This document shows, one piece after another, positions 27,475 through 36,447 of a stretch of 64,000 nucleotides of DNA; the stretch's first letter is position 1, and the number at the start of each line of letters is the position of its first letter. The notes beneath the pieces were generated by a model. The model did no database searches, was not told the DNA's origin, and saw nothing but the letters and a program-made list of their open reading frames with translations. Origin of the DNA: JADJYF01 sp965278995 (GTDB taxonomy: Bacteria; Pseudomonadota; Gammaproteobacteria; Ga0077536); the NCBI GenBank assembly GCA_965278995.1, contig OZ257136.1, forward strand, positions 5,084,001-5,148,000, given 5' to 3'. Both the position numbers and the translations under genes were made by a program.

Positions 27475-30309
27475 TCAGGCCGACTTCTTCTGTATGGCCT
27501 GGCGTTGCGTCAGCTCGAGTGCCTCGTCGATGATCTTCCGCTGCTGTTCGAGGTGCAGTGACATATAGCCGACTGCCGGCGACGCAGAATACGGTCGCGC
27601 AACACAGGTCAGCGGATTGGATTTATCGAAGCAGCCGCCGAGATGGCGAGTCGACAGCAGCATCGACCAGGCACCCTGGTTACGCGGCTCCTCCTGAACC
27701 CACACGAGCTGCCTGGCATTCTTGTACTGGGCCAGAATTGCCTGCATTTCCTCTTTTGGAAACGGATAGAGTTGTTCCAGGCGGATGATCGCGCAATCTT
27801 CAATCTGATGTTCGCGTCGCGCTTCCAGCAGGTCGAAATAGACTTTGCCGCTGCACACCAACAGCTTGCGTACCTTGGCACGATCCAACGCATCGACTTC
27901 GTCGATGACGACGCGGAACTGGCCATCCATCATATCGCGCAGCGGCGAGACCGAAAACTTGTGTCGCAGCAGACTCTTCGGACTCATGACAATGAGTGGC
28001 TTACGGTAAGGCCGCAGCATCTGCCGGCGCAACAGGTGGAACATCTGTGCCGGCGTGGTCGGGTAAACCACCTGCATGTTGTCTTCCGCGCAGAGCTGCA
28101 GGTAGCGTTCGAGGCGCGCTGAGGAATGCTCGGGGCCCTGGCCGTCATAGCCATGCGGCAGGAGCATGACGAGTCCGCAGTAACGGCCCCACTTCTCTTC
28201 GCACGAGGCAATGAACTGGTCGATGACGACCTGCGCGCCGTTGGCGAAGTCGCCGAACTGCGCTTCCCAGATGACCAGCGCATTCGGCTCGGCGCTGGCA
28301 TAACCGAACTCATAAGCAAGTACGGCTTCTTCGGACAACGTTGAGTTGATGACGAGGAAGACTGCCTGATCGGCACCGAGATTCTGCAGCGGCAGATAGG
28401 TTTCGCCAGTCTTCTGATCGTGGATCACTGCATGACGATGAAAGAACGTACCGCGCCCGCTGTCCTGGCCTGATATCCGCACCGGGCATTGCTCGGTCAA
28501 GAGCGACGCATAGGCCAGGGTCTCGGCGAAACCCCAGTCGCAGTCGCGTTCACCCGCCGCCATGGCGACGCGATCGGCCATGACGCGTTGCAGAGCACGA
28601 TGCAGCGTGAAGTTCTCGGGCACTGCGTTGAATTTTTCGGCGAGTTCCCGCGTTCGTTCGACACTCAAGCCGGTGGGCGCCTCGGTCCGCCAGGTGGTCC
28701 CGCGGAACGGCTCGAAGTTGATCAGGAACCGCTGGTCTTTGACGTTTGCAAGGGGCCGCGACACAACCACATTGTTTTCCAACGCATCGACATAGCTCGC
28801 TGCCATCGCTTCGGCATCGCCCGCGTTGATGATGCCTGCGGCCGTCAGTTTGTCGGCATACAGTTTACGTACGCCAGCGTGATTGCGGATGCGCTGATAC
28901 ATGATTGGCTGTGTAGCTGCAGGCTCGTCCGCTTCGCTATGACCATGCTTGCGATAGCAGATCATGTCGATGACGACGTCCTTGCTGAACTCCATGCGGA
29001 AATCCATGGCGAGCTGCGCGACCATGGCGACGGCTTCCGGGTCGTCGCCATTGACATGGAAGATCGGCGCCTGAACCATCTTCGCGACGTCGGTGCAGTA
29101 CAGCGTCGAGCGCGAATCCAGCGGGTCGCTGGTGGTGAAACCGATCTGATTATTGATAATCACGTGGACCGTGCCACCGGTCGAATAGCCGCGCGTCTGC
29201 GACAGATTGAACGTCTCCATGATCACGCCCTGGCCAGCGAAGGCGGCGTCACCGTGGATCAGCAGCGGCAGGACTTCGTTGCGGGCGAAGTCGTGGCGGC
29301 GATCCTGTCGCGCGCGCACTGAGCCTTCGACGACCGGATCGATGATCTCCAGATGCGAGGGATTGAACGCAAGAGTGAGGTGCAGCGAACCGCCCGGCGT
29401 CTCGATGTCGGACGAATAGCCAAGGTGGTACTTCACGTCACCAGAGCGGGAATCCTGCTGACTCTTGCCTTCGAATTCGTCGAACAGGCGGCTGGGATGC
29501 TTGCCGATGATGTTCACCAGCACGTTCAAGCGCCCGCGATGGGCCATGCCGACGACACATTCCTTGATGCCATGGCGGCCGGCGTCCTCGACCAACTGAT
29601 CGAGCAGCGCGATCGCGCTTTCGCCGCCTTCGAGCGAGAACCGCTTCTGACCGACGTACTTGGTGTGCAGATATTCTTCCAGAGCGCCAGCCGCAATCAC
29701 GCGCTCAAGCAGTTGACGGCGTTTGTCCGCGCTGAACGAGGGTTGGGCGCGGCATGGTTCGAGTCGCTGCTGGATCCAGCGCTTCTGGCTGGTTTCCACG
29801 ATATGCATGTATTCGGCGCCAATGGTGCCGCAATACGTCGTACGGACGATGGTCAGAATGTCCCGCAGCGTGCAGGGCCCCGCCCCCTGCAGCGAGCCGG
29901 TGTAGAACACGCGGTCCAGGTCTGCGTCGGCCAAGCCATGGTAAGCGGGATCGAGTTCCGCGACTTCGGGCCGCTCGTACTGGTTCAGCGGGTCGAGATT
30001 TGCCTGGCGATGTCCACGAAAACGATAGGCGTTGATCAGCTGCAGCACCGCGACCTGTTTCTGCGCATCAAGGCCGTCGTCGCTGCGCACAGCCACTGCC
30101 GGCTGCGGCCCGGCCTGGCCAATCGCCAGCATGCGGGCCTGAACGTCCGCGTGTGAAACATCCTGGCGGTCCTCGTTCATGCCTTCCTGCAGCTGATCGA
30201 AGTAACGCCGCCACTCCTCGGTCACGCTGGTCCGATCGGCGAGATAGGCGTCGTAGAGGCCTTCTATGAACGGCGCGTTGCCGCTGAACAGACAGGAAGG
30301 AGGCTGCAT
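27475..30309 (-). CDS. sucA: 2-oxoglutarate dehydrogenase E1
   Basis: A 944-residue thiamine-diphosphate E1 subunit that decarboxylates 2-oxoglutarate. The N-terminal NAPFIEGLYDAYLADRTSVTEEWRRYFDQ and FRFRGH-like AYRFRGHRQANLDPL are characteristic, as are VGMAHRGRLNVLVN, the ThDP segment INNQIGFTTSDP and the C-terminal QEEPRNQGAW. Size and domain order match SucA/OdhA. It heads the operon, transcribed away from gltA, so one 324-base region serves both arms of the TCA block. Confidence 0.97.
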   Translation of the reverse strand: MQPPSCLFSGNAPFIEGLYDAYLADRTSVTEEWRRYFDQLQEGMNEDRQDVSHADVQARMLAIGQAGPQPAVAVRSDDGLDAQKQVAVLQLINAYRFRGHRQANLDPLNQYERPEVAELDPAYHGLADADLDRVFYTGSLQGAGPCTLRDILTIVRTTYCGTIGAEYMHIVETSQKRWIQQRLEPCRAQPSFSADKRRQLLERVIAAGALEEYLHTKYVGQKRFSLEGGESAIALLDQLVEDAGRHGIKECVVGMAHRGRLNVLVNIIGKHPSRLFDEFEGKSQQDSRSGDVKYHLGYSSDIETPGGSLHLTLAFNPSHLEIIDPVVEGSVRARQDRRHDFARNEVLPLLIHGDAAFAGQGVIMETFNLSQTRGYSTGGTVHVIINNQIGFTTSDPLDSRSTLYCTDVAKMVQAPIFHVNGDDPEAVAMVAQLAMDFRMEFSKDVVIDMICYRKHGHSEADEPAATQPIMYQRIRNHAGVRKLYADKLTAAGIINAGDAEAMAASYVDALENNVVVSRPLANVKDQRFLINFEPFRGTTWRTEAPTGLSVERTRELAEKFNAVPENFTLHRALQRVMADRVAMAAGERDCDWGFAETLAYASLLTEQCPVRISGQDSGRGTFFHRHAVIHDQKTGETYLPLQNLGADQAVFLVINSTLSEEAVLAYEFGYASAEPNALVIWEAQFGDFANGAQVVIDQFIASCEEKWGRYCGLVMLLPHGYDGQGPEHSSARLERYLQLCAEDNMQVVYPTTPAQMFHLLRRQMLRPYRKPLIVMSPKSLLRHKFSVSPLRDMMDGQFRVVIDEVDALDRAKVRKLLVCSGKVYFDLLEARREHQIEDCAIIRLEQLYPFPKEEMQAILAQYKNARQLVWVQEEPRNQGAWSMLLSTRHLGGCFDKSNPLTCVARPYSASPAVGYMSLHLEQQRKIIDEALELTQRQAIQKKSA

Positions 30310-30633
30310 CTTGGTTTACCCGCCGGAAGTCGCTATCAAAATGTGAGTCGGATGGCCGCTATTGCTGTTGCTTGTCGATCTGACCCGATGAACTGGCAGT
30401 ATCGCTGCCCTGGCATATCGGCCATGCGTTCGAGATCTTTGATCAATCGTCGCTCAATGTCATTAATTCATCGCGCATTTTTCCAACTGCTTACGCACCA
30501 ACTATGTGCTTGGAGCGACAAAGTCAGGGCTTGTCTTGCCCGCTGGATCGACCGTAAGTATGCTAACCACATCCAGCTCTATCCATGCGACGTGCTCACC
30601 TAGCTGCCGGGCGAGCGCCGATTGGAGGTCATT
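30310..30633. promoter_or_regulatory. Divergent promoter region between sucA and gltA
   Basis: No supported gene lies here. A gltA promoter is suggested by TTGCCC at 30536-30541 and TATGCT at 30559-30564 with a 17-base spacer; TTGTCT/TAAGTA overlapping it is an alternative. GGAGGT at 30624-30629 is the gltA ribosome-binding site. The sucA-side promoter could not be placed with confidence. Confidence 0.4.
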
Positions 30634-31932
30634 TTGAACGGCAAACGCACGGTCACCATTACCGATAACGCAACTGGCAAGAGCGTCGAATGTCCAGTGG
30701 TCGAGAGTCTCTACGGTGCACCGGTTATCGACATCAAGTCACTGCACAAGGAACTCGGCTTGTTGACGCTCGATGTCGGTTTTGGTTCCACTGCCAGTTG
30801 TCGAAGCGCTGTTACCTACCTTGATGGTGACGCCGGCGTTCTGCTGCATCGAGGTTATCCCATCGAGCAACTGGCCCAGCAATCATCGTTCGTCGAAGTC
30901 TGCTATCTGCTGGTGCATGGTGAGCTTCCCAACGCCGAACAGCTCAGCGAGTGGGATCATTCGCTGAAAATGCACGGTATGACCCACGAGCATCTGTCGC
31001 GTTTTTATTCCGGCTACCGTTACGACGCGCACCCGATGTCGGTGCTGACCGGGGTGGTCGGCGCAGTCGCTTCCTATTATCACGAGAAGACCGATATCTA
31101 CAGCGAGGCCGACCAGCTGCTGACGGCGCGCCGGGTGATCGGCAAGATGCCTGGGCTCGTCGCCAAGATTTACCGCTATGCCTCAGGGCTCCCGTTCGTC
31201 TATCCCGACAACTCACGCGGGTACGTCGAAAATTTCATGACAATGATGTATTCCTGGCCAACCGAGCCCTATGTGGCCAACCCGGTCGCCGTGCGCGCGC
31301 TCGAATTGCTGATGATCTTGCACGCCGATCACGAACAGAATGCAAGTACCTCCGCAGTGCGCCTGGCCGGCAGCGCCGAAACCAATCCGTTTGCCTGCCT
31401 GGCTGCAGGTATCGCGACGTTGTGGGGCAAATCGCATGGTGGCGCGAACGAAGCCGTCATCCGCATGCTCGAAGAAATCGGCAGTCCCGCCAATACGCGC
31501 AAATTCGTCGAGCGTGCCAAGAGCAAGGATGATACGTTCCGTCTGATGGGCTTCGGCCATCGCGTGTACAAGAACTACGATCCGCGCGCAAAAATCATCC
31601 GCCAGGCCTGCCATGACCTGCTCGACGAAATGAAGCTCAATCAGCCTCTGTTCGATATTGCGATGGAACTCGAACGCATTGCGCTCGAAGACGACTATTT
31701 CATCGAGCGAAAGCTCTACCCGAATGTCGATTTTTATTCCGGCTTGATTTATCAGGCGCTCAATATTCCGACCGCCATGTTTACCGTGATGTTTGCGCTA
31801 GCGCGCAGCGCGGGCTGGATAGCCCAATGGATAGAACTGATGCGCGACCCCGAATTCCGTATCGGGCGGCCGCGACAGCTGTATATTGGCGCCGAGCAGC
31901 GCGATTACGTGCCGCTCGCCGGGCGCCGCTGA
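30634..31932 (+). CDS. gltA: Citrate synthase
   Basis: A 432-residue type II citrate synthase condensing oxaloacetate and acetyl-CoA. The start is the TTG at 30634, because GGAGGT sits 4 bases before it and the protein then opens with NGKRTVTITDNATGKSVECPVVES as family members do; an upstream TTG at 30622 lies on the ribosome-binding site itself. Catalytic residues lie in LHADHEQNASTSAVR, MGFGHRVYKNYDPRA and PNVDFYSGLIYQALNIP (the catalytic aspartate). It precedes mdh by 43 bases on the same strand. Confidence 0.96.
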   Translation: MNGKRTVTITDNATGKSVECPVVESLYGAPVIDIKSLHKELGLLTLDVGFGSTASCRSAVTYLDGDAGVLLHRGYPIEQLAQQSSFVEVCYLLVHGELPNAEQLSEWDHSLKMHGMTHEHLSRFYSGYRYDAHPMSVLTGVVGAVASYYHEKTDIYSEADQLLTARRVIGKMPGLVAKIYRYASGLPFVYPDNSRGYVENFMTMMYSWPTEPYVANPVAVRALELLMILHADHEQNASTSAVRLAGSAETNPFACLAAGIATLWGKSHGGANEAVIRMLEEIGSPANTRKFVERAKSKDDTFRLMGFGHRVYKNYDPRAKIIRQACHDLLDEMKLNQPLFDIAMELERIALEDDYFIERKLYPNVDFYSGLIYQALNIPTAMFTVMFALARSAGWIAQWIELMRDPEFRIGRPRQLYIGAEQRDYVPLAGRR

Positions 31933-31975
31933 GGCATTCCGCCACTTTCACTGCAACGATAAGGATCGATTCCGT

Positions 31976-32956
31976 ATGAAGCCCTCCGTCAGAGTCACCG
32001 TGACCGGCGCCGCCGGCCAAATCTCCTATTCCCTGCTGTTCCGCATCGCTGCCGGCGAAATGCTCGGCCCGGACCAGCCCGTTGTACTGCAGCTGCTGGA
32101 AGTAACGCCGGCGATGAAAGCCCTCAACGGCGTGGCGATGGAGCTCGACGATTGCGCCTTCCCGTTGCTGACCGGCATCGAAATGTCTGACGATGCCAAT
32201 GTGGCGTTCAAGGACGCCCGCTATGCGCTGCTGGTAGGCGCGCGTCCGCGCGGCCCGGGAATGGAACGCAGCGACCTGCTGGCCGCAAATGGTGGGATCT
32301 TCAAAGTTCAGGGCAAAGCCATCAATGCGCACGCCGACCGCGGCATCCAGGTCATCGTGGTCGGTAATCCGGCCAACACCAACGCCTGGACCTGCATGAA
32401 GAGCGCCCCGGACATCAATCCAGCCCAGTTCACGGCCATGACACGTCTCGATCATAACCGGGCCATCGCCCAGCTTGCGGCGAAAACGGGTAAGACGGTC
32501 GCTGATATCCGCAAGGTCACCATCTGGGGCAATCATTCGACCACCCAGTATCCCGATCTCAGCCAGGCGACGGTGGCCGGCAAGCCGGCACTCGGCATGG
32601 TCGACCGCGCCTGGTACGAGAACGATTATATTCCGCAGGTCGCCAAACGCGGCGCTGCAATCATCGACGCGCGTGGCGCGTCCAGCGCGGCTTCCGCGGC
32701 CAATGCTGCGCTTGAGCACATGCGCGACTGGGCCCTCGGCACGCCGGCCGACGATTGGGTCAGCATGGGTATTCCGAGCGATGGCAGCTATGGCATCGAG
32801 CCGGGCATGATGTATTCGTTCCCGGTCACGTGTGCAGGCGGCAAGTACTCCATCGTGCAGAACCTGGCCATCGACGAATTCAGCCGCAAGCGGATGGATG
32901 CGACCGCCGCCGAGTTGAAAGAAGAAAGCACGGCCATCGAGCAACTGCTGGGCTGA
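31976..32956 (+). CDS. mdh: Malate dehydrogenase
   Basis: A 326-residue NAD-dependent malate dehydrogenase, started at the ATG behind AAGGAT. The N-terminal VTVTGAAGQISYSLLFRIAAGEM is the nucleotide fold, ARPRGPGMERSDLL is the substrate loop with catalytic arginines, TRLDHNRAIAQLA and WGNHSTTQYPD carry the catalytic aspartate and histidine. This is the cytosolic-like MDH type found in Xanthomonas-like gammaproteobacteria and betaproteobacteria rather than the E. coli type. It supplies oxaloacetate to gltA just upstream. Confidence 0.96.
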   Translation: MKPSVRVTVTGAAGQISYSLLFRIAAGEMLGPDQPVVLQLLEVTPAMKALNGVAMELDDCAFPLLTGIEMSDDANVAFKDARYALLVGARPRGPGMERSDLLAANGGIFKVQGKAINAHADRGIQVIVVGNPANTNAWTCMKSAPDINPAQFTAMTRLDHNRAIAQLAAKTGKTVADIRKVTIWGNHSTTQYPDLSQATVAGKPALGMVDRAWYENDYIPQVAKRGAAIIDARGASSAASAANAALEHMRDWALGTPADDWVSMGIPSDGSYGIEPGMMYSFPVTCAGGKYSIVQNLAIDEFSRKRMDATAAELKEESTAIEQLLG

Positions 32957-32978
32957 GTCCCGCCCCTACGGCAGTCGT

Positions 32979-33007
32979 GACAACGGCGCCTGGCGGGCGC
33001 CGTTGTC
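32979..33007 (+). terminator. Terminator-like hairpin after mdh
   Basis: Perfect 12-bp GACAACGGCGCC stem with 5-nt loop, 23 bases after the mdh stop. A weak GTTC follows rather than a full T-run. Confidence 0.5.
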
Positions 33008-33097
33008 GTTCACTTGCCGCCTGTTGAACTACACGCGCGCATTGTGGAGAATCCTGCGAAAGGCTGCGCGCGAAGCGTGCCACGCCGGGAATGCCAC

Positions 33098-33607
33098 ATG
33101 ATCGATAAGCATGGATTTCGCGCCAATGTGGGCATCATCCTCACCAACGGATCGGGGAAGGTGTTCTGCGGGCGACGCATCGGCATGGCCGCATGGCAGT
33201 TTCCGCAGGGCGGCATCCAGCATAACGAGACCCCTGAGCACGCGATGTATCGCGAACTGAAGGAGGAAGTCGGGCTCGAGCGCGAACATGTCGAACTGCT
33301 CGGTTCGACCAAAAGCTGGCTCCGCTATCGCCTGCCCAAACGGTATATCCGCTACCACCAGCAGCCGTTGTGCATTGGCCAGAAGCAACTCTGGTTCCTG
33401 CTCCGTCTGGCAGTCGATGAAACCAATCTCAAGCTCGATGCTGCGCAGGAACCCGAATTCGACGCCTGGCGCTGGGTCGATTACTGGGATCCGCTGGGTT
33501 TCGTCGTGCCGTTCAAGCGCAGTGTCTACGAACGGGCATTGCATGAATTTGCCGAGTTCGTCGGCGGTTTAACCAGTGCCAGCCTCGACGACGGTAAGCA
33601 GGCCTGA
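33098..33607 (+). CDS. rppH: RNA 5' pyrophosphohydrolase (Nudix)
   Basis: A 169-residue Nudix hydrolase that removes pyrophosphate from mRNA 5' ends and so triggers decay. MIDKHGFRANVGIIL is the classic RppH opening and sets the start. The Nudix box GGIQHNETPEHAMYRELKEE is intact, followed by the W(L)RYRLPKRYIRY substrate segment and GQKQLWFLLRL. No partner gene (such as ptsP, often next to rppH) is present here. Confidence 0.94.
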   Translation: MIDKHGFRANVGIILTNGSGKVFCGRRIGMAAWQFPQGGIQHNETPEHAMYRELKEEVGLEREHVELLGSTKSWLRYRLPKRYIRYHQQPLCIGQKQLWFLLRLAVDETNLKLDAAQEPEFDAWRWVDYWDPLGFVVPFKRSVYERALHEFAEFVGGLTSASLDDGKQA

Positions 33608-33654
33608 GCAGCGCGCGCGGCGTCGCCACGAGCGCAGTCGTTTTCACCAGACTC

Positions 33655-34032
33655 CTACTGACTGAGCTTCACGGCAAGTTCAGGCAGGAGCTTGTGCGCA
33701 GCGCGATCCCTGATGGTTCTGGCAAAGCCTTCGGCGAAATACGCCTCGAAACCCCAGCCGGTGATGGTCGACTTGAGCGTATCCAGGCCCGGCTGGCAGA
33801 GCCCCATCGCCAGATCAGCGATATGGCGGATGTCGTCTTCCTGTTTGACGCTGGACATCGCTTCCTTGAATACGCAGCTATTGTAGTCATTGGCGGATTT
33901 CATCATCGCCATGCGTTCGGCGTCGGTCAGATCGCCGGGCGAGCGAGCCGCTGGCTCCTCGGCCAGCGCAACAGCGGGTGCAAGCGCCAGCAGCAGTAAA
34001 AAAAGCGCGGTGCGGATCGTGGTAGGGATCAT
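33655..34032 (-). CDS. Small secreted hypothetical protein
   Basis: A 125-residue protein with an N-terminal signal peptide (MIPTTIRTALFLLLLALAPAVALAEEP, probable cleavage after ALA). The mature part has two cysteines (NSCVF and GLCQPG), which could form a disulfide, and looks alpha-helical. I do not recognise a family. It starts 4 bases after the stop of the other secreted small protein, with AGGATT before the ATG, so the two form an operon. Function unknown; probably periplasmic. Confidence 0.7.
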   Translation of the reverse strand: MIPTTIRTALFLLLLALAPAVALAEEPAARSPGDLTDAERMAMMKSANDYNSCVFKEAMSSVKQEDDIRHIADLAMGLCQPGLDTLKSTITGWGFEAYFAEGFARTIRDRAAHKLLPELAVKLSQ

Positions 34033-34036
34033 TGAT

Positions 34037-34438
34037 TTAATCCTGATTGAGATAACGGGCTCGTTCAATGACCCAATCCTGCTTACGGCCATCGACTTCA
34101 GTGCAGCCGAGCTTCATGCCGGTCTCACCTGCGGCGAGTTGTCCGACAACAAGGCCCTGAGGATGGTTGCCGGCGAACAGGCGCGTGAGACGGAAATCGA
34201 TGCTTCGCTCGGTGTGCCGATTATGCACCACTCGTAGCTTGCCGCCTGCGCTCAGGATCTGACAGCGGCCATCAGGCACTGATTCGAACTCGAGAAAGCT
34301 GGCCGCGTCGGCGCCTGGCAGCGGCTCCTTGGTGCTGTCGGCAAGCGCAATCGGCAGGTCTATCCCCGGCAGCATGAAAACGATCGCCAGTACGGTCCAC
34401 GGCCGGCGGGTCCTTCGATGGCGCTGTGTCATCGTCAT
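34037..34438 (-). CDS. Secreted or membrane-anchored hypothetical protein
   Basis: A 133-residue protein. The likely start is the ATG giving MTMTQRHRRTRRPWTVLAIVFMLPGIDLPIALA, a basic stretch followed by a hydrophobic signal or anchor. The mature part is about 80 residues with two cysteines (GRCQIL and KLGCTEV) and a beta-rich look (CQILSAGGKLRVVHNRHTERSIDFRLTRLFAG). No family recognised. It is first of a two-gene operon with the gene at 33655-34032. Shared signal peptides and paired cysteines suggest both act outside the cytoplasm. Confidence 0.65.
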   Translation of the reverse strand: MTMTQRHRRTRRPWTVLAIVFMLPGIDLPIALADSTKEPLPGADAASFLEFESVPDGRCQILSAGGKLRVVHNRHTERSIDFRLTRLFAGNHPQGLVVGQLAAGETGMKLGCTEVDGRKQDWVIERARYLNQD

Positions 34439-35087
34439 GGCGCTCGATACTAAGCCCCGCCCGACGCCCGTGTCCAAGCCTCGGCACATGCACAGGGTCG
34501 GGGATCTATGGCCTTGTCTTTGATTTGACTGCTAAATCAGGTTACCCACAGATTCTGTGGATAACTTTGTTGATGGTTTGCCGTAAGCTGGGTCGGATTG
34601 CCTGCCCACATCGCAGTTATGTCATTTTGATTAAAATTTCGCCACCGCCTGTCATGCATAAAAAACAACGGGTTAGCACATCAAAACCGCCAGTTCTGGT
34701 GCAGCAACCAATTCCCGCTGAGCGACGTTACAGTCATGAAACAATGTGCATAAGCTGCCACGCCGGCGCTTGAATTCGCCACCGATCCGTGATCCGAGGT
34801 GTCGTTCGACCGCTATTTCGCCATCGCTTCAAGGCTCACCGACGAGTCGTCGAGACGACCAGCGTAGGCCCGGATCAAGCCGCTCAGGGGGCAGTCATCG
34901 CCTCCAGGTGTTCTAGCGCACCTCCCACCGCCGTGGTTCTTACCTGGAGATCACATTGCCGGCTGGCGACAGCATTGCATCGATGTGGTCACAGGTCGGC
35001 TCGCCTTGTCGTGGTGAGGGAACATCATCCACAATCTAACGCACGTGCGCTCTTCTCGCGCACTCGCTATACCAACAGGATTACGCC
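34439..35087. other. 650-base AT-richer intergenic region before dps, with paired DnaA-box-like sites
   Basis: The longest non-coding stretch of the window. At 34541-34565 an inverted pair GTTACCCACAG-ATT-CTGTGGATAAC includes one perfect DnaA box (TTATCCACA on the minus strand) and one single-mismatch box. AT-rich runs follow (about 34620-34690). An 8-bp inverted repeat CTCCAGGT (34902-34909) / ACCTGGAG (34942-34949) and a CGCACGTGCG palindrome (35040-35049) lie on the dps side. No ORF here looks coding. Confidence 0.5.
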
Positions 35088-35582
35088 ATGGCCAAGACAA
35101 AAGTTACTGCACCTTCTATCGATATCGGAATCAAAGCCGCCGACCGCGAGAAAATCGTGCTCGGCTTGTCGGCACTGTTGGCCGATAGCTATACGCTGTA
35201 CCTGATGACACACAATTTTCACTGGAACGTCAAAGGGCCGCAATTCAACAGTCTGCACCTGATGTTCATGGCCCAGTACACCGAGCAATGGGCAGCACTC
35301 GATCTGATCGCCGAACGCATCCGTGCGCTCGGCTTTCCGGCGCCGGGAACGTACAAAGCATTCGTCAAACTGGCTTCGATCAAGGAAGTCGATGGCGTCC
35401 CCCTGGCTGACGACATGATCCGTCATCTGATGGCGGCACAGGAAGCAACTGCCCGCACCGCCCGCAGCGTGTTTCCCGTCGTCGAAGCGGCGAACGATCA
35501 ACCCAGCGCCGATCTCCTGACGCAGCGCCTCGAAATCCACGAGAAAACCGCCTGGATGTTGCGCAGTCTGCTCGAGGAATGA
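35088..35582 (+). CDS. dps: Dps family DNA-binding ferritin-like protein
   Basis: A 164-residue Dps: a dodecameric mini-ferritin that oxidises iron with peroxide and protects DNA. LLADSYTLYLMTHNFHWNVKGPQFNSLHLMFMAQYTEQWAALDLIAERIRALG carries the ferroxidase ligands (the H of HNFHWN, the D and E of the second helix). The N-terminus is lysine-containing (MAKTKVTAP), suited to DNA contact. AGGATT precedes the ATG. Transcribed alone from the long upstream region. Confidence 0.93.
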   Translation: MAKTKVTAPSIDIGIKAADREKIVLGLSALLADSYTLYLMTHNFHWNVKGPQFNSLHLMFMAQYTEQWAALDLIAERIRALGFPAPGTYKAFVKLASIKEVDGVPLADDMIRHLMAAQEATARTARSVFPVVEAANDQPSADLLTQRLEIHEKTAWMLRSLLEE

Positions 35583-35731
35583 GCATACGACGGCTGTCCT
35601 ATCGGCGGACCAGGTTTGCATTCGCCACGCCACGAGGCTGAAGCAGCGCTCGTATTTGTGATGTGTAACCTTGCCACCCTGCGGCAGGTTCGCTAGGTTG
35701 CCTGCATATCCTGGTAATGCGGAGAAGGGCA

Positions 35732-36409
35732 ATGTTCGATCAGTCGCAGCGCGCGCTGGTAGCTGGCGCGATGATAAGTGTGTTTGTCGTACCGGCCGCC
35801 AGTGCAGGAATGGTGGCATGGACTGACTGGACGGTTGGCGCTCTTAATTCAGTCAGCGGCACAGCGACGCTCGACAACGTTGATGTCGGCGTAACGCTGG
35901 TAGGCGGTTATGACTTTGTCCAACTCGTCGGCGGCACCAATTTCTGGCTACCTGCCGCACCTTATTTGAGCGCCAGCGTAGACAACGTACCGCCTGACGC
36001 CGACATCGTCGCCTTCAACGCCGGTGGTAGCGTGACAATCAACTTCTCCCGCGCGGTTGTCGATCCGTTGATAGCGCTGGTCAGCTGGAACAGCAATGTC
36101 GTCGAGTTCGGAGCGCCGATTGAATTTCTGAGCTTCGGCGCCGGCTATTGGGGTAATGGTTCTCCCGCCCTCAACGGCTCGAACACCGGATTCACGGGCG
36201 CCGGTGAGCTTCACGGGGTGCTGCGGCTGGTCGGCACTTATACTTCGATCAACTTTACGCACACCAGCGAAAACTGGCACGGCCTGACGGTCGGGTTTGC
36301 CGGGATTGATTCTGCACCGGTGCCCCTGCCCGGCGCGGCCTGGCTGTTCGGTCCGGTGGCGGTATCGATCCTGGCTCGCCGTCGGGCATCCTTAACGGGC
36401 TCGGTATAG
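35732..36409 (+). CDS. Secreted protein with PEP-CTERM-like (VPLPGAAWLF) sorting signal
   Basis: A 225-residue exported protein. An N-terminal signal peptide (VAGAMISVFVVPAASA) is followed by a low-complexity, glycine/valine/asparagine-rich beta-type mature region without cysteine. The C-terminus is VPLPGAAWLFGPVAVSILA then RRR: a proline motif, a hydrophobic helix and a basic end, the tripartite layout of the VPLPA variant of PEP-CTERM signals. Such proteins are processed by an exosortase and tied to extracellular matrix. No exosortase is encoded in this window. The ATG at 35732 has GAGAAGGG before it. Confidence 0.78.
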   Translation: MFDQSQRALVAGAMISVFVVPAASAGMVAWTDWTVGALNSVSGTATLDNVDVGVTLVGGYDFVQLVGGTNFWLPAAPYLSASVDNVPPDADIVAFNAGGSVTINFSRAVVDPLIALVSWNSNVVEFGAPIEFLSFGAGYWGNGSPALNGSNTGFTGAGELHGVLRLVGTYTSINFTHTSENWHGLTVGFAGIDSAPVPLPGAAWLFGPVAVSILARRRASLTGSV

Positions 36410-36447
36410 CGGCACTGTCGCGCGGTCGCGAGCCTGTCGGCGCTTTC

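Noticed and set aside
30343..30603. 86-codon ORF between sucA and gltA
   Set aside because: Occupies the divergent promoter region; no ribosome-binding site or domain.
31781..32944. 387-codon minus-strand open frame opposite gltA end and mdh
   Set aside because: Shadow of mdh, which shows all catalytic motifs.
34541..34565. Chromosomal replication origin
   Set aside because: Only one perfect and one near-match DnaA box, no dnaA, dnaN, gidA or parAB neighbours, and no cluster of boxes.
34426..34773. Short ORF ending in CISCHAGA, resembling a haem-binding CxxCH
   Set aside because: The motif is chance; the rest has no signal peptide, no cytochrome features and overlaps the DnaA-box-like repeat.
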